A stretch of 37,213 nt of DNA, taken from positions 1 to 37,213 of IMG/VR virus record IMGVR_UViG_3300037882_000281, one strand, 5' to 3'. The notes beneath the pieces are model-generated. The model searched no databases and had not been told where the DNA came from. It saw nothing but the letters and a program-made list of their open reading frames with translations. Both the position numbers and the translations under genes were made by a program. Below are positions 14,317-21,167 of this stretch, in pieces; within the stretch, counting starts at the first letter, position 1; each line of letters begins with the position of its first letter. Origin of the DNA: a virus.

Positions 14317-15807
14317 ATGCAGTCATTAGAGTTAAGGGAGCACCAAATACAAGTGGTGAACTCCCTCCGAGAGGGATTTAAGCGTGGGCATCGGTCGCAG
14401 CTGCTTTATGCACCGACTGGGTTTGGTAAGACCGAGGTAGCGATTTACTTAATGCAGGCTACTTCAGACAACTACAAAAAAGCATCCATGGTGCTGGATC
14501 GTGTTGTCTTGGTAGACCAAACCAGCATTCGCCTCAGCAAATACGGCATAGACCACGGAGTATTCCAAGCAGATCACTGGAAGTTTGACAGGCAGAATCG
14601 CATTCAAGTGTGTTCTGCCCAAACCCTAGAGCGTAGGGCAGACTTTCCAGAGGTGGATTTACTCATCGTAGACGAGTGCCACATCGCCAGGAAGCAGACC
14701 TCAGCCTTCATCAAGAATAACCCGCACATCAAAGTCATCGGACTAACCGCAACCCCTTTTACTGACGGGCTTGGAGACCTTTACAGTAATGTTGTTTGCG
14801 GCGCAACCACGGATGATTTAGTCAATCGTAAATGGCTTACACCCCTTAAAGTCTACATAGCCAAAGAGATTGACATGACTGGCGTTAAGAAAGTCGCTGG
14901 CGAGTGGTCGCAGGATGCAGTAACCGAGCGTGGCATGAAGATCACAGGCGATATCGTGGATGAATGGATCAAAAAGACCCATGAAATCTATGGCAAGCCT
15001 ATGAAAACGATTGTCTTCTGTTCTGGTGTAGCCCACGGTGCAGACCTTGTGGAGCAGTTTGCCAATCGTGGCTATAACTTTGTTTCGATATCCTACAAAG
15101 ACGACAGTGAATTTAAGAGGGCAGCCATCGAGGACTTTGCTAAACCCGATACCGAGATCAACGGACTGATAGCCACTGACATCCTGACAAGGGGGTTTGA
15201 TGTGTCTGACGTAATGATTGGGGTATCTGCAAGACCATTCTCGAAGTCGCTTTCTTCCCACATCCAGCAAATGGGAAGGGTTATGCGCCCACACGAAGGT
15301 AAAGAGTTTGCTTTGTGGCTTGACCATTCAGGAAACTATGTTCGATTCAGGGAAGACTGGGATCAAGTGTACGAAGATGGGGTGCGATCCCTCAAAGGTG
15401 TTAGCGAGAAGACCAAAAAAGAACCCACAGAAAAGGAAAAGACCGAATCTAAATGCCCTTCTTGTGGATATTTATGGCCTAAGAACAGCGACACCTGCCC
15501 TGCTTGTGGTCATGTACGCAAGAGAATGAACTTAGTCGATCATGTGGCAGGCGAACTGGTCGAACTCGTATCAGGACTAAAGGTGAAGAAGGATGACAAG
15601 CAGATCTTTTACTCTGAACTCCTGTATATCGCCAAGGAACAGGCATACAACCCCCACTGGGCTAGTCACAAATACCGAGAGAAGTTTGGTGTATGGCCTA
15701 AAGGTTTAGATGCCAAGGAAGTCCCACCATCCATTGCTACGCAGAAATGGGTTAGATCCCAGATGATTCGCTGGGCAAGAAAAAACGATAAAGGAACAAG
15801 AGCATGA
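14317..15807 (+). CDS. DEAD/DEAH-box superfamily 2 helicase with zinc ribbon
   Basis: 496 aa. Motif I APTGFGKT (32-39), motif II DECH (119-122), motif III TAT (144-146) and motif VI QQMGRVMR (317-324) define a complete SF2 core with both RecA-like domains. A C-terminal zinc ribbon has CPSCG (380-384) and CPACG (394-398). It resembles the UvsW/RadD-type helicases that phages use for replication-fork and recombination-intermediate remodelling, and may serve as the replicative helicase here because no DnaB-type one is visible. It overlaps the primase start by 4 bp. Confidence 0.93.
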   Translation: MQSLELREHQIQVVNSLREGFKRGHRSQLLYAPTGFGKTEVAIYLMQATSDNYKKASMVLDRVVLVDQTSIRLSKYGIDHGVFQADHWKFDRQNRIQVCSAQTLERRADFPEVDLLIVDECHIARKQTSAFIKNNPHIKVIGLTATPFTDGLGDLYSNVVCGATTDDLVNRKWLTPLKVYIAKEIDMTGVKKVAGEWSQDAVTERGMKITGDIVDEWIKKTHEIYGKPMKTIVFCSGVAHGADLVEQFANRGYNFVSISYKDDSEFKRAAIEDFAKPDTEINGLIATDILTRGFDVSDVMIGVSARPFSKSLSSHIQQMGRVMRPHEGKEFALWLDHSGNYVRFREDWDQVYEDGVRSLKGVSEKTKKEPTEKEKTESKCPSCGYLWPKNSDTCPACGHVRKRMNLVDHVAGELVELVSGLKVKKDDKQIFYSELLYIAKEQAYNPHWASHKYREKFGVWPKGLDAKEVPPSIATQKWVRSQMIRWARKNDKGTRA

Positions 15808-16628
15808 GGTTTGAAGATTTTGCACGAACCCACGGATTGATAGTGAACAATGTAACTCCGTTTAAGTGGATGTCCACCCCCACAGTGGATCATCCGCACA
15901 AAAGGAACGGCAGGTATAAGTTTATGGGGGATGTTGGCTGGGTACAGAACTGGGCAACCATGGAGAAGCCTACAATGTGGCGGGATTCAGGGAATTATGC
16001 ATCAACCCCACAGTTTCAAAAACTACGAGAAAACGAAGACAGAAAACGCAAAGATTTGACTGAACGGGCAGCAGCAAAAGCGGGCTGGATCATGCATCAA
16101 ACCCAACTTATGCACCATCCCTATCTTGTGAAAAAGGGATTTGCCGAAGAAATGATGCCAGTGTGGAACACTCCTGAAGGCGAAGGCAAGTTAGTAGTAG
16201 CCATGCGGAGAGAGGGTCGCATGGTAGGATGCCAACTCATCAATGACCAGGGGGACAAGAAGTTTCTCTATGGTCAGCAAACTAAGGGGGCAGCCTTCAC
16301 CTTTGACGCAAAAGGCATTCCAATCTTTTGCGAGGGACTGGCGACTGGGTTGTCCATTCAGGCCGTAATGCGAGCAAACAAGATGCGATACACAATCCAT
16401 GTGTGCTTCAGTGCAGGCAACCTGAAGGAAGTAGCGAGGTCGATTCCCAATGGGATAGTCGTTGCCGATAACGACTCCAGTGGTGTCGGCGAAGATATCG
16501 CCCAACAGACAGGCAAGCCGTATTGGATTTCGCATACAGTCGGTCATGATTTCAATGATGACTATCTTGCTCATGGTATGTTTAAAATGGCTCTTAGCCT
16601 CAAAAAGGTGCTGATTCAGCATAGATAG
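15804..16628 (+). CDS. TOPRIM-domain primase-like protein
   Basis: 274 aa, ATGA overlap with the helicase. Residues 1-100 are a basic, tryptophan-rich region (VGWVQNWATMEKPTMWRDSG) like the N-terminal parts of plasmid and phage primases. The TOPRIM core has the catalytic glutamate in FCEGLATGLS (E177) and the metal-binding VVADNDSSG (D222, D224), as in Toprim_3 proteins. The likely role is RNA primer synthesis together with the adjacent helicase. An N-terminal zinc finger is not apparent, so priming could depend on partners. Ends just before a bidirectional terminator. Confidence 0.88.
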   Translation: MRFEDFARTHGLIVNNVTPFKWMSTPTVDHPHKRNGRYKFMGDVGWVQNWATMEKPTMWRDSGNYASTPQFQKLRENEDRKRKDLTERAAAKAGWIMHQTQLMHHPYLVKKGFAEEMMPVWNTPEGEGKLVVAMRREGRMVGCQLINDQGDKKFLYGQQTKGAAFTFDAKGIPIFCEGLATGLSIQAVMRANKMRYTIHVCFSAGNLKEVARSIPNGIVVADNDSSGVGEDIAQQTGKPYWISHTVGHDFNDDYLAHGMFKMALSLKKVLIQHR

Positions 16629-16636
16629 TAATGGAA

Positions 16637-16668
16637 AAACCCCCAGTCAGACAGCACTGGGGGTTTCA
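16637..16668. terminator. Bidirectional terminator between converging operons
   Basis: Perfect 11-bp stem AAACCCCCAGT (16637-16647) with ACTGGGGGTTT (16656-16666), 8-nt loop. T runs follow on both strands. It ends the ParB-helicase-primase operon on the plus strand and the small-gene operon on the minus strand. Confidence 0.88.
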
Positions 16669-16686
16669 TTTACTGCTAGGTAAATC

Positions 16687-16830
16687 CTACTTAGGTTCGT
16701 CTTTCTTACTCTCGAACTCTTTTATCTGCTCTAAAAGGGTTTCAACTCGGTCGTTCCACAACTGAGAATCCACCGATTGCGGCCATATTACTAGGTGTTC
16801 CTTAATCAACTCAAGAATGCTTTTAGTCAT
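16687..16830 (-). CDS. 47-aa hypothetical protein, last gene of minus-strand operon
   Basis: ATG 16830 overlaps the end of the preceding gene by 8 bp. The product MTKSILELIKEHLVIWPQ... is largely helical, with two tryptophans and a charged tail (EQIKEFESKKDEPK). It is short and has no recognisable domain. Support: conserved overlap style of this operon and the terminator 20 bp after its stop. Confidence 0.55.
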   Translation of the reverse strand: MTKSILELIKEHLVIWPQSVDSQLWNDRVETLLEQIKEFESKKDEPK

Positions 16831-16993
16831 TTGGATCAACCTCGTCTATGTCCTGCACTTCTGCTTCCCATTCTTCTACCTGTTTGGCATCAATTAAATC
16901 ACTGGCATACTCTTCAGGATCTTCGCCGTTAGGCACATCCACCTCAATGTATTGCGTTCCAGTCAGCCGCATGGTTATGCCGTATTTACGCAT
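16823..16993 (-). CDS. Small MPKY-type paralogue (MRKYGITM...)
   Basis: 56 aa from ATG 16993, preferred over a longer reading because GGGGGAGG lies 7 nt upstream and the start overlaps the upstream stop by 8 bp. The layout is strand (RKYGITMRL), turn, strand (QYIEVDVPNG), then acidic helix (YASDLIDAKQVEEWEAEV), shared with the proteins at 17155, 17901 and 18582. A small ferredoxin-like beta-hairpin-helix fold is likely. Very acidic C-terminus. Function unknown. Confidence 0.65.
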   Translation of the reverse strand: MRKYGITMRLTGTQYIEVDVPNGEDPEEYASDLIDAKQVEEWEAEVQDIDEVDPND

Positions 16994-17165
16994 GGATATC
17001 CTCCCCCACATAAACCTCTGCGTAAATGGTTTTAATAGCATCTTCAGGGTAATGCTGGCGGCAATGCTCTTTTACTTCTTCAACATCAAAGAACATGACA
17101 TGAATCGTTCTTCCTGATTCAAGAACAACCATGTAAATGCTTTCGTAATCTGAGTCATAACTCAT
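16986..17165 (-). CDS. Small hypothetical protein
   Basis: 59 aa from ATG 17165 with GAGGAGGA 6 nt upstream; the longer TTG reading would put the ribosome site inside the gene. It begins MSYDSDYESIYMVVLESG and contains RTIHVMFFDVEEVKEHCRQH, a strand-strand-helix pattern loosely like its neighbours. It overlaps both flanking genes by 8-11 bp. No known family. Confidence 0.6.
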   Translation of the reverse strand: MSYDSDYESIYMVVLESGRTIHVMFFDVEEVKEHCRQHYPEDAIKTIYAEVYVGEDIHA

Positions 17166-17334
17166 TTTCTTCCTCCTCAATTAAGTCGGCTTCTTCACAT
17201 ACAAACAGGGGATACTCAGGTCGCACTTCGCACATCTGATACATCTTGAATCCCTTCAATTCTGCTTCGGCAGGGGTATTTGCTTCAACTTCAATGTATT
17301 CTGCCGTTGTCATCAAAACATTCCATTTAGGCAT
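17155..17334 (-). CDS. Small MPKW-type paralogue
   Basis: 59 aa from ATG 17334, chosen because GGAG lies upstream and the start overlaps the upstream stop by 8 bp. MPKWNVLMTTAEYIEVEA is followed by NTPAEAELKGFKMYQ, the same strand-strand-helix layout as the proteins at 16823, 17901 and 18582, and ends in an acidic EEADLIEEEENEL tail. Probably one copy of an expanded small family; function unknown. Confidence 0.68.
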   Translation of the reverse strand: MPKWNVLMTTAEYIEVEANTPAEAELKGFKMYQMCEVRPEYPLFVCEEADLIEEEENEL

Positions 17335-17908
17335 CTTCTTTCTCCATGTATTCTTCCCAGTCCGCATAAGATTCAACAATAAACATCTCTTCATTTATAT
17401 CTTTAGGGATGTTCTCTTCAATCCACTGCACTGGTGAACCCTTCTCAGGAAAGTCAAGGGTATAACCTTCCTCCTCTCCATCTTCCCATCTGCCACAGAA
17501 TCCCACACCCCCCTCAAAGTAATAGGCTCTAATGGAGTAGCCCATCTCAACCAGTTTGGCATACGCATCAGTGGGTGGAGACCAAGCAGACTGGAAGTTT
17601 ACGAACATATCGTGATCTCCACTCAATTCTGCTTTATCTTGGTGATCTTCCCAGCCAATGTCCCACTTTGTTCCCCAGTTTTGAACCCTCCAGTCCCACC
17701 ATGCTTGTTCAGGATCAACGAACTCAGGTGCAGGCTTACCAGTAATGTGACTGGAATCAAAAGTAGGCTTGACCTTGACTGTCGTGTAGTCAGGCTCAGG
17801 CACAAGAGCAGATAAAAACTTACCACTGTTCCAAGCGGTAAGGGCTTTCGTCATCATCTCTTTGTCAGGATGAGAGATATACAGATTGTTATCGCACCAA
17901 TTAGGCAT
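17327..17908 (-). CDS. DUF1281/Api92-like ferredoxin-fold protein
   Basis: 193 aa. The N-terminus MPNWCDNNLYIS is the hallmark of the DUF1281/Api92-like group found on phages and plasmids (usual form MPNWxxNxL). Other expected blocks are present: WWDWRVQNWGTKWD (about 70-83) and SAWSPPTDAY, followed by YYFEGGVGFCGRWEDG. The family has a predicted ferredoxin-like fold and no established biochemical role; members sit in accessory regions of mobile elements. GAGGAGG precedes the start, which overlaps the upstream gene by 8 bp. Confidence 0.82.
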   Translation of the reverse strand: MPNWCDNNLYISHPDKEMMTKALTAWNSGKFLSALVPEPDYTTVKVKPTFDSSHITGKPAPEFVDPEQAWWDWRVQNWGTKWDIGWEDHQDKAELSGDHDMFVNFQSAWSPPTDAYAKLVEMGYSIRAYYFEGGVGFCGRWEDGEEEGYTLDFPEKGSPVQWIEENIPKDINEEMFIVESYADWEEYMEKEDA

Positions 17909-18074
17909 TTTGAACCTCCTCTAAACTACCTTCATAAAATTCCCAGTCGGTATCGTAGGGATCGTCTTCAATAATGGCTTCAGAGATTAAGTCTTTTGCT
18001 TCATCAGCATCTTGGGCTAGAACCTCTATTTCAAAGTATTCTTTTTTGATTAAAACTCCACTGTATTTAGGCAT
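17901..18074 (-). CDS. Small MPKY-type paralogue
   Basis: 57 aa, missed by size filters. ATG 18074 with GGGGAAATAA upstream. MPKYSGVLIKKEYFEIEV is followed by DADEAKDLISEAI and an acidic tail (EFYEGSLEEVQNA). The same order of two strands and one helix is found in at least three neighbours. The gene carries the GAGGAGG ribosome site of the next gene in its last codons. Unknown function. Confidence 0.7.
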   Translation of the reverse strand: MPKYSGVLIKKEYFEIEVLAQDADEAKDLISEAIIEDDPYDTDWEFYEGSLEEVQNA

Positions 18075-18083
18075 TTATTTCCC

Positions 18084-18287
18084 CTATTCTTCAGTTATTC
18101 CAGCACAACGAATTGCCATGCCGTTGCATCTATCGGGATTGCTTACCATGTGGTCATCAAATACGATTGGTGAACCATCTTTGGTAAGGGTGAAATACTC
18201 CTCAACATACCCAGCATCTACCTGCTGGAATGCTTCATCAATAACATCAAGACTATCTGCATCTACATAAACTAAAAATCTAGGCAT
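18084..18287 (-). CDS. Small MPRF-type protein
   Basis: 67 aa from ATG 18287; an ATG two codons upstream is only 3 nt from GAGG and less likely. It begins MPRFLVYVDADSLDVIDE and later has VFDDHMVSNPDRCNGMAIRC with two cysteines. The first ten residues resemble the MPKY group, the rest differ. It overlaps the upstream stop by 8 bp. Unknown function. Confidence 0.62.
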   Translation of the reverse strand: MPRFLVYVDADSLDVIDEAFQQVDAGYVEEYFTLTKDGSPIVFDDHMVSNPDRCNGMAIRCAGITEE

Positions 18288-18585
18288 GGTCATGTTCCTC
18301 TTTAAATGTTATTTGTTTGGTATCAGGTGTCCAACTAACATCAGCCCAAACTTTGCCGTTGTATGACATATAGCCAACTACTTGACCATCAAATACCAGT
18401 GGGGGATTCATCCAGTTACCACCACCAATATCGTTATCGCCAATCCAGTCCTGCACCATCTCCCGAATCTCGGCATAGGTGTTGGCTCGTAAAGTCTTAG
18501 CCCGAACCCCATATGGGGGCTTGTTTGGATTCTGCCCACGATCGGGATTGCCGCAGACCATTGTCTTTATCTCAAACTGTTTCAT
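18280..18585 (-). CDS. Hypothetical small protein
   Basis: 101 aa, start 18585 with GGAG 6 nt upstream and ATGA overlap with the preceding gene. Segments: FEIKTMVCGNPDRGQNPNKP, a helix YAEIREMVQDWIGDND, then PPLVFDGQVVGYMSY and WADVSWTPDTKQITF as beta strands. No family recognised. The compact alpha/beta layout is compatible with a small inhibitor or adaptor, but nothing proves it. Confidence 0.68.
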   Translation of the reverse strand: MKQFEIKTMVCGNPDRGQNPNKPPYGVRAKTLRANTYAEIREMVQDWIGDNDIGGGNWMNPPLVFDGQVVGYMSYNGKVWADVSWTPDTKQITFKEEHDHA

Positions 18586-18815
18586 TGCTTCTCCAGTAGG
18601 TCGTTGGTGATTTGGTTAAAAAACTGTTTGTCGATTGAATCCTTGATACGCATCTCCGTTGTTTGGGCATCAGCCAAAATAGTGTCATCAGCCTGCACCC
18701 CTTCAAAATGCTTAACTTCAGCAAGGTTTATTGCTTCCTCCTTGCTTTCGGCTTCTACTGCATACTCGTAAACCCAATATTGGGTTTCATTTACTTGCAC
18801 TGTATATTTAGGCAT
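18582..18815 (-). CDS. MPKY-type paralogue, longest copy
   Basis: 77 aa, AAGGAG 8 nt before ATG 18815. MPKYTVQVNETQYWVYEYAV then EAESKEEAINLAEVKHFEG is the clearest example of the strand-strand-helix pattern of this block, of the kind seen in small DpnD/PcfM-like phage proteins. The C-terminal half adds a helical extension (KDSIDKQFFNQITNDLLEKQ). Function unknown. Confidence 0.7.
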   Translation of the reverse strand: MPKYTVQVNETQYWVYEYAVEAESKEEAINLAEVKHFEGVQADDTILADAQTTEMRIKDSIDKQFFNQITNDLLEKQ

Positions 18816-18936
18816 TTTCCAACTCCTTTAATTTGTTGATAATGGCGGACATCTCCATCAGTTTTGCTTCGTATTCCTTTGGGCAAACCTTAGATAATTC
18901 CCACAACTGTTCTGATAATTTGTCGTAGTTAATCAT
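18808..18936 (-). CDS. 42-aa helical protein
   Basis: Short gene, ATG 18936 after a GGGGGC purine run, overlapping the next start by 8 bp. MINYDKLSEQLWELSKVC ... AKLMEMSAIINKLKELEN is predicted to be two amphipathic helices with leucine heptads, suited to a small coiled coil. Its 3' end carries the AAGGAG ribosome site of the next gene. Function unknown. Confidence 0.58.
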   Translation of the reverse strand: MINYDKLSEQLWELSKVCPKEYEAKLMEMSAIINKLKELENA

Positions 18937-18945
18937 TTCTGCCCC

Positions 18946-19404
18946 CTACCAACTGGCTTGATAGTAGAACTCAAAAGACTTAGGCAATTCCAATGCCCTT
19001 TCAATGCCCTCAATGGTATTTTTTAAGTCTTGGTAATACCATTCGTCTTTCTCATACGAACCAAAAAAGAATCCTGCGGTAGGCTCTAATACTTCGTGGT
19101 CAGGCTTATCCAATGCTTCGTGGCACAACTCGACCAACTCCTCCAACTGCTCTCTCGATACATAGTATTCTTTGCAGTTATCTTCACCCCCTTGGCATCT
19201 CCTTACAAACCACCCATGGATAGCGTTTGCCTTTCTCCAGCCCATTGCTTCGATGGATATTTCTTTGGCAACAAAACTCGCCCCACAAAATCGCTTGCTC
19301 TTATCGCTTGGGATACCAAGTAATTCGTTAATCCCATCAGAGATGGTTTCGTCACCATCTCTATACAAATAGCGTTTAGCACTTAAATACATATCTAATC
19401 CCAT
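18946..19404 (-). CDS. Conserved phage protein of MGLDMYL type
   Basis: 152 aa, first gene after a hairpin leader with the CTGCTAGGAG ribosome site. The start MGLDMYLSAKRYLY, the middle GWRKANAIHGWFVRRCQGGEDNC and the later TAGFFFGSYEKDEWYYQDLK are a recurrent set of motifs in uncharacterised phage and prophage proteins. Aromatic-rich and acidic, with no catalytic motif assigned. I recognise the group but no function. Confidence 0.75.
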   Translation of the reverse strand: MGLDMYLSAKRYLYRDGDETISDGINELLGIPSDKSKRFCGASFVAKEISIEAMGWRKANAIHGWFVRRCQGGEDNCKEYYVSREQLEELVELCHEALDKPDHEVLEPTAGFFFGSYEKDEWYYQDLKNTIEGIERALELPKSFEFYYQASW

Positions 19405-19468
19405 ATCAATCTCCTAGCAGTTAAATGATTACCGAATGGTAATCCCCATGCCCTCAATCAAGGGCATG
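19405..19468 (-). promoter_or_regulatory. Two-hairpin leader with conserved ribosome site
   Basis: Reading on the minus strand: hairpin CATGCCCT/AGGGCATG (19468-19447), hairpin GATTACC/GGTAATC (19444-19427), ATTTAA, then CTGCTAGGAG (19420-19411) and ATG 6 nt later. The order and the GATTAYC hairpin are repeated at 21363-21422. CTGCTAGGAGA is complementary to the candidate small RNA at 12944-12954. It may be a translation-control leader. Confidence 0.5.
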
Positions 19469-19478
19469 AAGGTACAAC

Positions 19479-19556
19479 TCAGACAAATACAACAATGGCA
19501 GACCAAACAACATAGGCCGTATAGGTCAGGCAGATAAGCAGTATCCAGTCCCACAT
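19479..19556 (-). CDS. 25-aa single-span membrane microprotein
   Basis: ATG 19556 shares bases with the upstream stop (TGATG), with AAGGAG 6 nt before it. The product MWDWILLICLTYTAYVVWSA plus VVFV is one hydrophobic helix almost from end to end, with a single early aspartate. The coupling signal is strong for so small a gene. Tiny membrane peptides often modulate larger membrane proteins or depolarise membranes; which applies here is unknown. Confidence 0.6.
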   Translation of the reverse strand: MWDWILLICLTYTAYVVWSAIVVFV

Positions 19557-20044
19557 CAGAAACTCCTTCCGTCTTCGTCAAACTCGTAATCATTGGCTTC
19601 CATCATCTCGGCAACTGCTTCATCAGAGCAGTGATACTCAATGTCCCGATTGATGGCTTGCAGGGCAGTCTCAAGGGCTTGGTTAAATGCGTAAAATGCA
19701 TCACCAGTCTTTTTAAAATCCTCGAAGAATGCCTGAATCAAGGTGCAATCCAGCCACATCCCCGATTCTGGAAAGTAACCAGTCTCAGCCAACTTCTTGG
19801 CATCAGCCATTGTGTATCCCCGAAAATGAGAACTATCAACATCAGTCTTGAGATACTCGCCACGACCACCAATAGACCAGTCTTTCAAAGTAACCCCAAA
19901 ATGCCCACAAAAGGCTTTGATTGAGTCAATGTTCTCTTGGTGGAATGGATACTCCATCCTAGTTAAATACCACTCCCTAGCCCTTTGCTTGGCTTGGTCA
20001 TTCAACTCCGAGTATTTGCATACCAATACTTCAGCAACTCTCAT
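19556..20044 (-). CDS. Hypothetical phage protein of KYSELND type
   Basis: 162 aa, preceded by CTGCTAGGAG 6 nt before ATG 20044. The N-terminus has KYSELNDQAKQRAREWYLTR, a motif frequent in phage and plasmid proteins of unknown role, then IGGRGEYLKTDVD and FHQENIDSIKAFCGHFGV. The C-terminal part is acidic and helical (EAVAEMMEANDYEFDEDG). The upstream DNA holds an unusual nested repeat (20071-20129). No function known. Confidence 0.72.
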   Translation of the reverse strand: MRVAEVLVCKYSELNDQAKQRAREWYLTRMEYPFHQENIDSIKAFCGHFGVTLKDWSIGGRGEYLKTDVDSSHFRGYTMADAKKLAETGYFPESGMWLDCTLIQAFFEDFKKTGDAFYAFNQALETALQAINRDIEYHCSDEAVAEMMEANDYEFDEDGRSF

Positions 20045-20070
20045 GTTTAACTCCTAGCAGTTTGTCAAAG

Positions 20071-20129
20071 ACAAGTAAGTAATTTGCGGACTCATGCCAA
20101 TGGCAATTTGCGGACTCATACTTACTTGT
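20071..20129. repeat. Nested repeat: inverted arms, two direct repeats, central palindrome
   Basis: ACAAGTAAGT (20071-20080) and its reverse complement ACTTACTTGT (20120-20129) enclose two perfect copies of AATTTGCGGACTCAT (20081-20095 and 20105-20119), which are separated by GCCAATGGC (20096-20104). It is non-coding in the frames of the neighbouring genes and sits about 30-85 bp upstream of the gene starting at 20044 on the minus strand. It could be a protein-binding array or a long hairpin in the leader. Confidence 0.8.
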
Positions 20130-20156
20130 TTCGCCCATAAGGGCTCGTCAGTTTGA

Positions 20157-20342
20157 CTAATAGTCTTCGTTTTCCTCCCACAAGCAGGGATCAACCAGTC
20201 TTTGCCCAAAAGCATTGAACAACTGCCCACAATCGCAGGCAACATCCCCACCATCACCATCAGAGCAAACCTTCCTATTGCAATGGCATTTCCACTCTTT
20301 CCAAAGAATACGGCCTGTTTCTTGGCATTCAATGATTCTCAT
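20157..20342 (-). CDS. Small cysteine-rich zinc-ribbon-like protein
   Basis: 61 aa, AAGGAG 7 nt before ATG 20342, ATGA overlap with the preceding gene. Seven cysteines include CHC and CDCG near the centre; the stretch VACDCGQLFNAFGQRLVDP with a following WEENEDY is a pattern I associate with small phage zinc ribbons (C-x-CGxxxNAFGQ). It is favoured over a longer ORF in another frame that covers the same DNA. Possible nucleic-acid or protein adaptor. Confidence 0.7.
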   Translation of the reverse strand: MRIIECQETGRILWKEWKCHCNRKVCSDGDGGDVACDCGQLFNAFGQRLVDPCLWEENEDY

Positions 20343-20518
20343 ATTGCAGTCTCCTTAACCCAAACAATGTATTGACCATTGGCTTTCAAATGACCTACTT
20401 TCCGACTAAGACCATGCCAAGAGATAAATGAATCTATCCACTCGGCACACTCAACCCAAGACTGGCAGTTAGACTGCCCCAGTCTTTGGCTATTACTTCC
20501 AATGACTAGGGCAACCAT
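20339..20518 (-). CDS. 59-aa hypothetical protein
   Basis: ATG 20518 overlaps the upstream stop (TAATG) and its own stop overlaps the next start (ATGA). The product starts MVALVIGSNSQRLGQSN, then has CAEWIDSFISWHGLSRK and the strand QYIVWVKE. A small alpha/beta protein with two cysteines. The coupled junctions at both ends make it a credible gene; function unknown. Confidence 0.6.
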   Translation of the reverse strand: MVALVIGSNSQRLGQSNCQSWVECAEWIDSFISWHGLSRKVGHLKANGQYIVWVKETAI

Positions 20519-20820
20519 TATTCGAAGTCCTCCGAAACAATGACATCAAACTTACGCAACAGGGCAATCGCCTTATCCGACAGGCACATCACTCCGTCAT
20601 AGTCAGACAGGGAACGGATGCCGAACTGGTCAATCGTGAACCACAGACCAATATGCTCAAACCCAACATCCTCAATGTCCCACTCAATGAATCCAGTCGC
20701 ATCATCATTGAAATACAACTCCATTGTGGATTCGTGTGTCCCGATATCCCTCTCACCCCAACTGCCCTCCATAATCAAAGGGCATGTAAAGGTTTCTTTT
20801 CCGATAAAGTAATTAGCCAT
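20518..20820 (-). CDS. Hypothetical protein
   Basis: 100 aa from ATG 20820, chosen because CGGAG lies 7 nt upstream; an in-frame start ten codons earlier lacks a ribosome site. It is beta-rich: MANYFIGKETFTCPLIMEG, MELYFNDDATGFIEWDIED, then HIGLWFTIDQFGI and LSDKAIALLRKF. Acidic overall. Not recognised as a named family. Confidence 0.68.
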   Translation of the reverse strand: MANYFIGKETFTCPLIMEGSWGERDIGTHESTMELYFNDDATGFIEWDIEDVGFEHIGLWFTIDQFGIRSLSDYDGVMCLSDKAIALLRKFDVIVSEDFE

Positions 20821-20821
20821 A

Positions 20822-21166
20822 TCAATACTCCGAAGTAAGCATGAGAACATTGTCAGTCAGGAAGAACTCATACAGACCACTGGGGCAATCGGTATGGGCA
20901 ATATGCTTTGAGAAGAGCAGACCAAGATCACCATCCTCAACTGCGATTTTGGCTTGACCATCCTCGACCAACATATTGATAGCCAAGAATGGCTCTTTCT
21001 TGGTCAGGGGATAAACCTCAGTGGCAACAATGTCCAAGAACCAAAAACAGCCTGCGGTTTCGGCAAAGTATTGAACCCCATCCGTATGAACCAGTTTGGG
21101 GGTAAACATAAAGGTGCGGTGATATTGCGTAGTGCCGCAGAACTGGCTTAGATTGAGAGCAGTCAT
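20822..21166 (-). CDS. DUF6876-like protein
   Basis: 114 aa, GGAG 7 nt before ATG 21166. The pattern LSQFCGTTQYHR, TDGVQYFAETAGCFWFLDIVAT, a central strand pair, HTDCPSGLYEFFLTDNVLML and a terminal SEY matches the DUF6876 group of phage/plasmid accessory proteins, as I recall the family. These occur near early or leading-region genes; biochemical function is not known. Confidence 0.75.
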   Translation of the reverse strand: MTALNLSQFCGTTQYHRTFMFTPKLVHTDGVQYFAETAGCFWFLDIVATEVYPLTKKEPFLAINMLVEDGQAKIAVEDGDLGLLFSKHIAHTDCPSGLYEFFLTDNVLMLTSEY

Positions 21167-21167
21167 G

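Noticed and set aside
14818-15327. 169-codon minus-strand ORF inside the helicase gene
   Set aside because: It lies antisense to the helicase motifs, has no ribosome site and no recognisable protein features.
16191-16622. 143-codon minus-strand ORF inside the primase gene
   Set aside because: Antisense to the TOPRIM core, beyond the bidirectional terminator of the minus-strand operon; shadow ORF.
20054-20332. 92-codon minus-strand ORF across the nested repeat
   Set aside because: The overlapping 61-codon frame (20157-20342) has a strong ribosome site, coupled start and a zinc-ribbon pattern; the longer frame merely translates the direct repeats.
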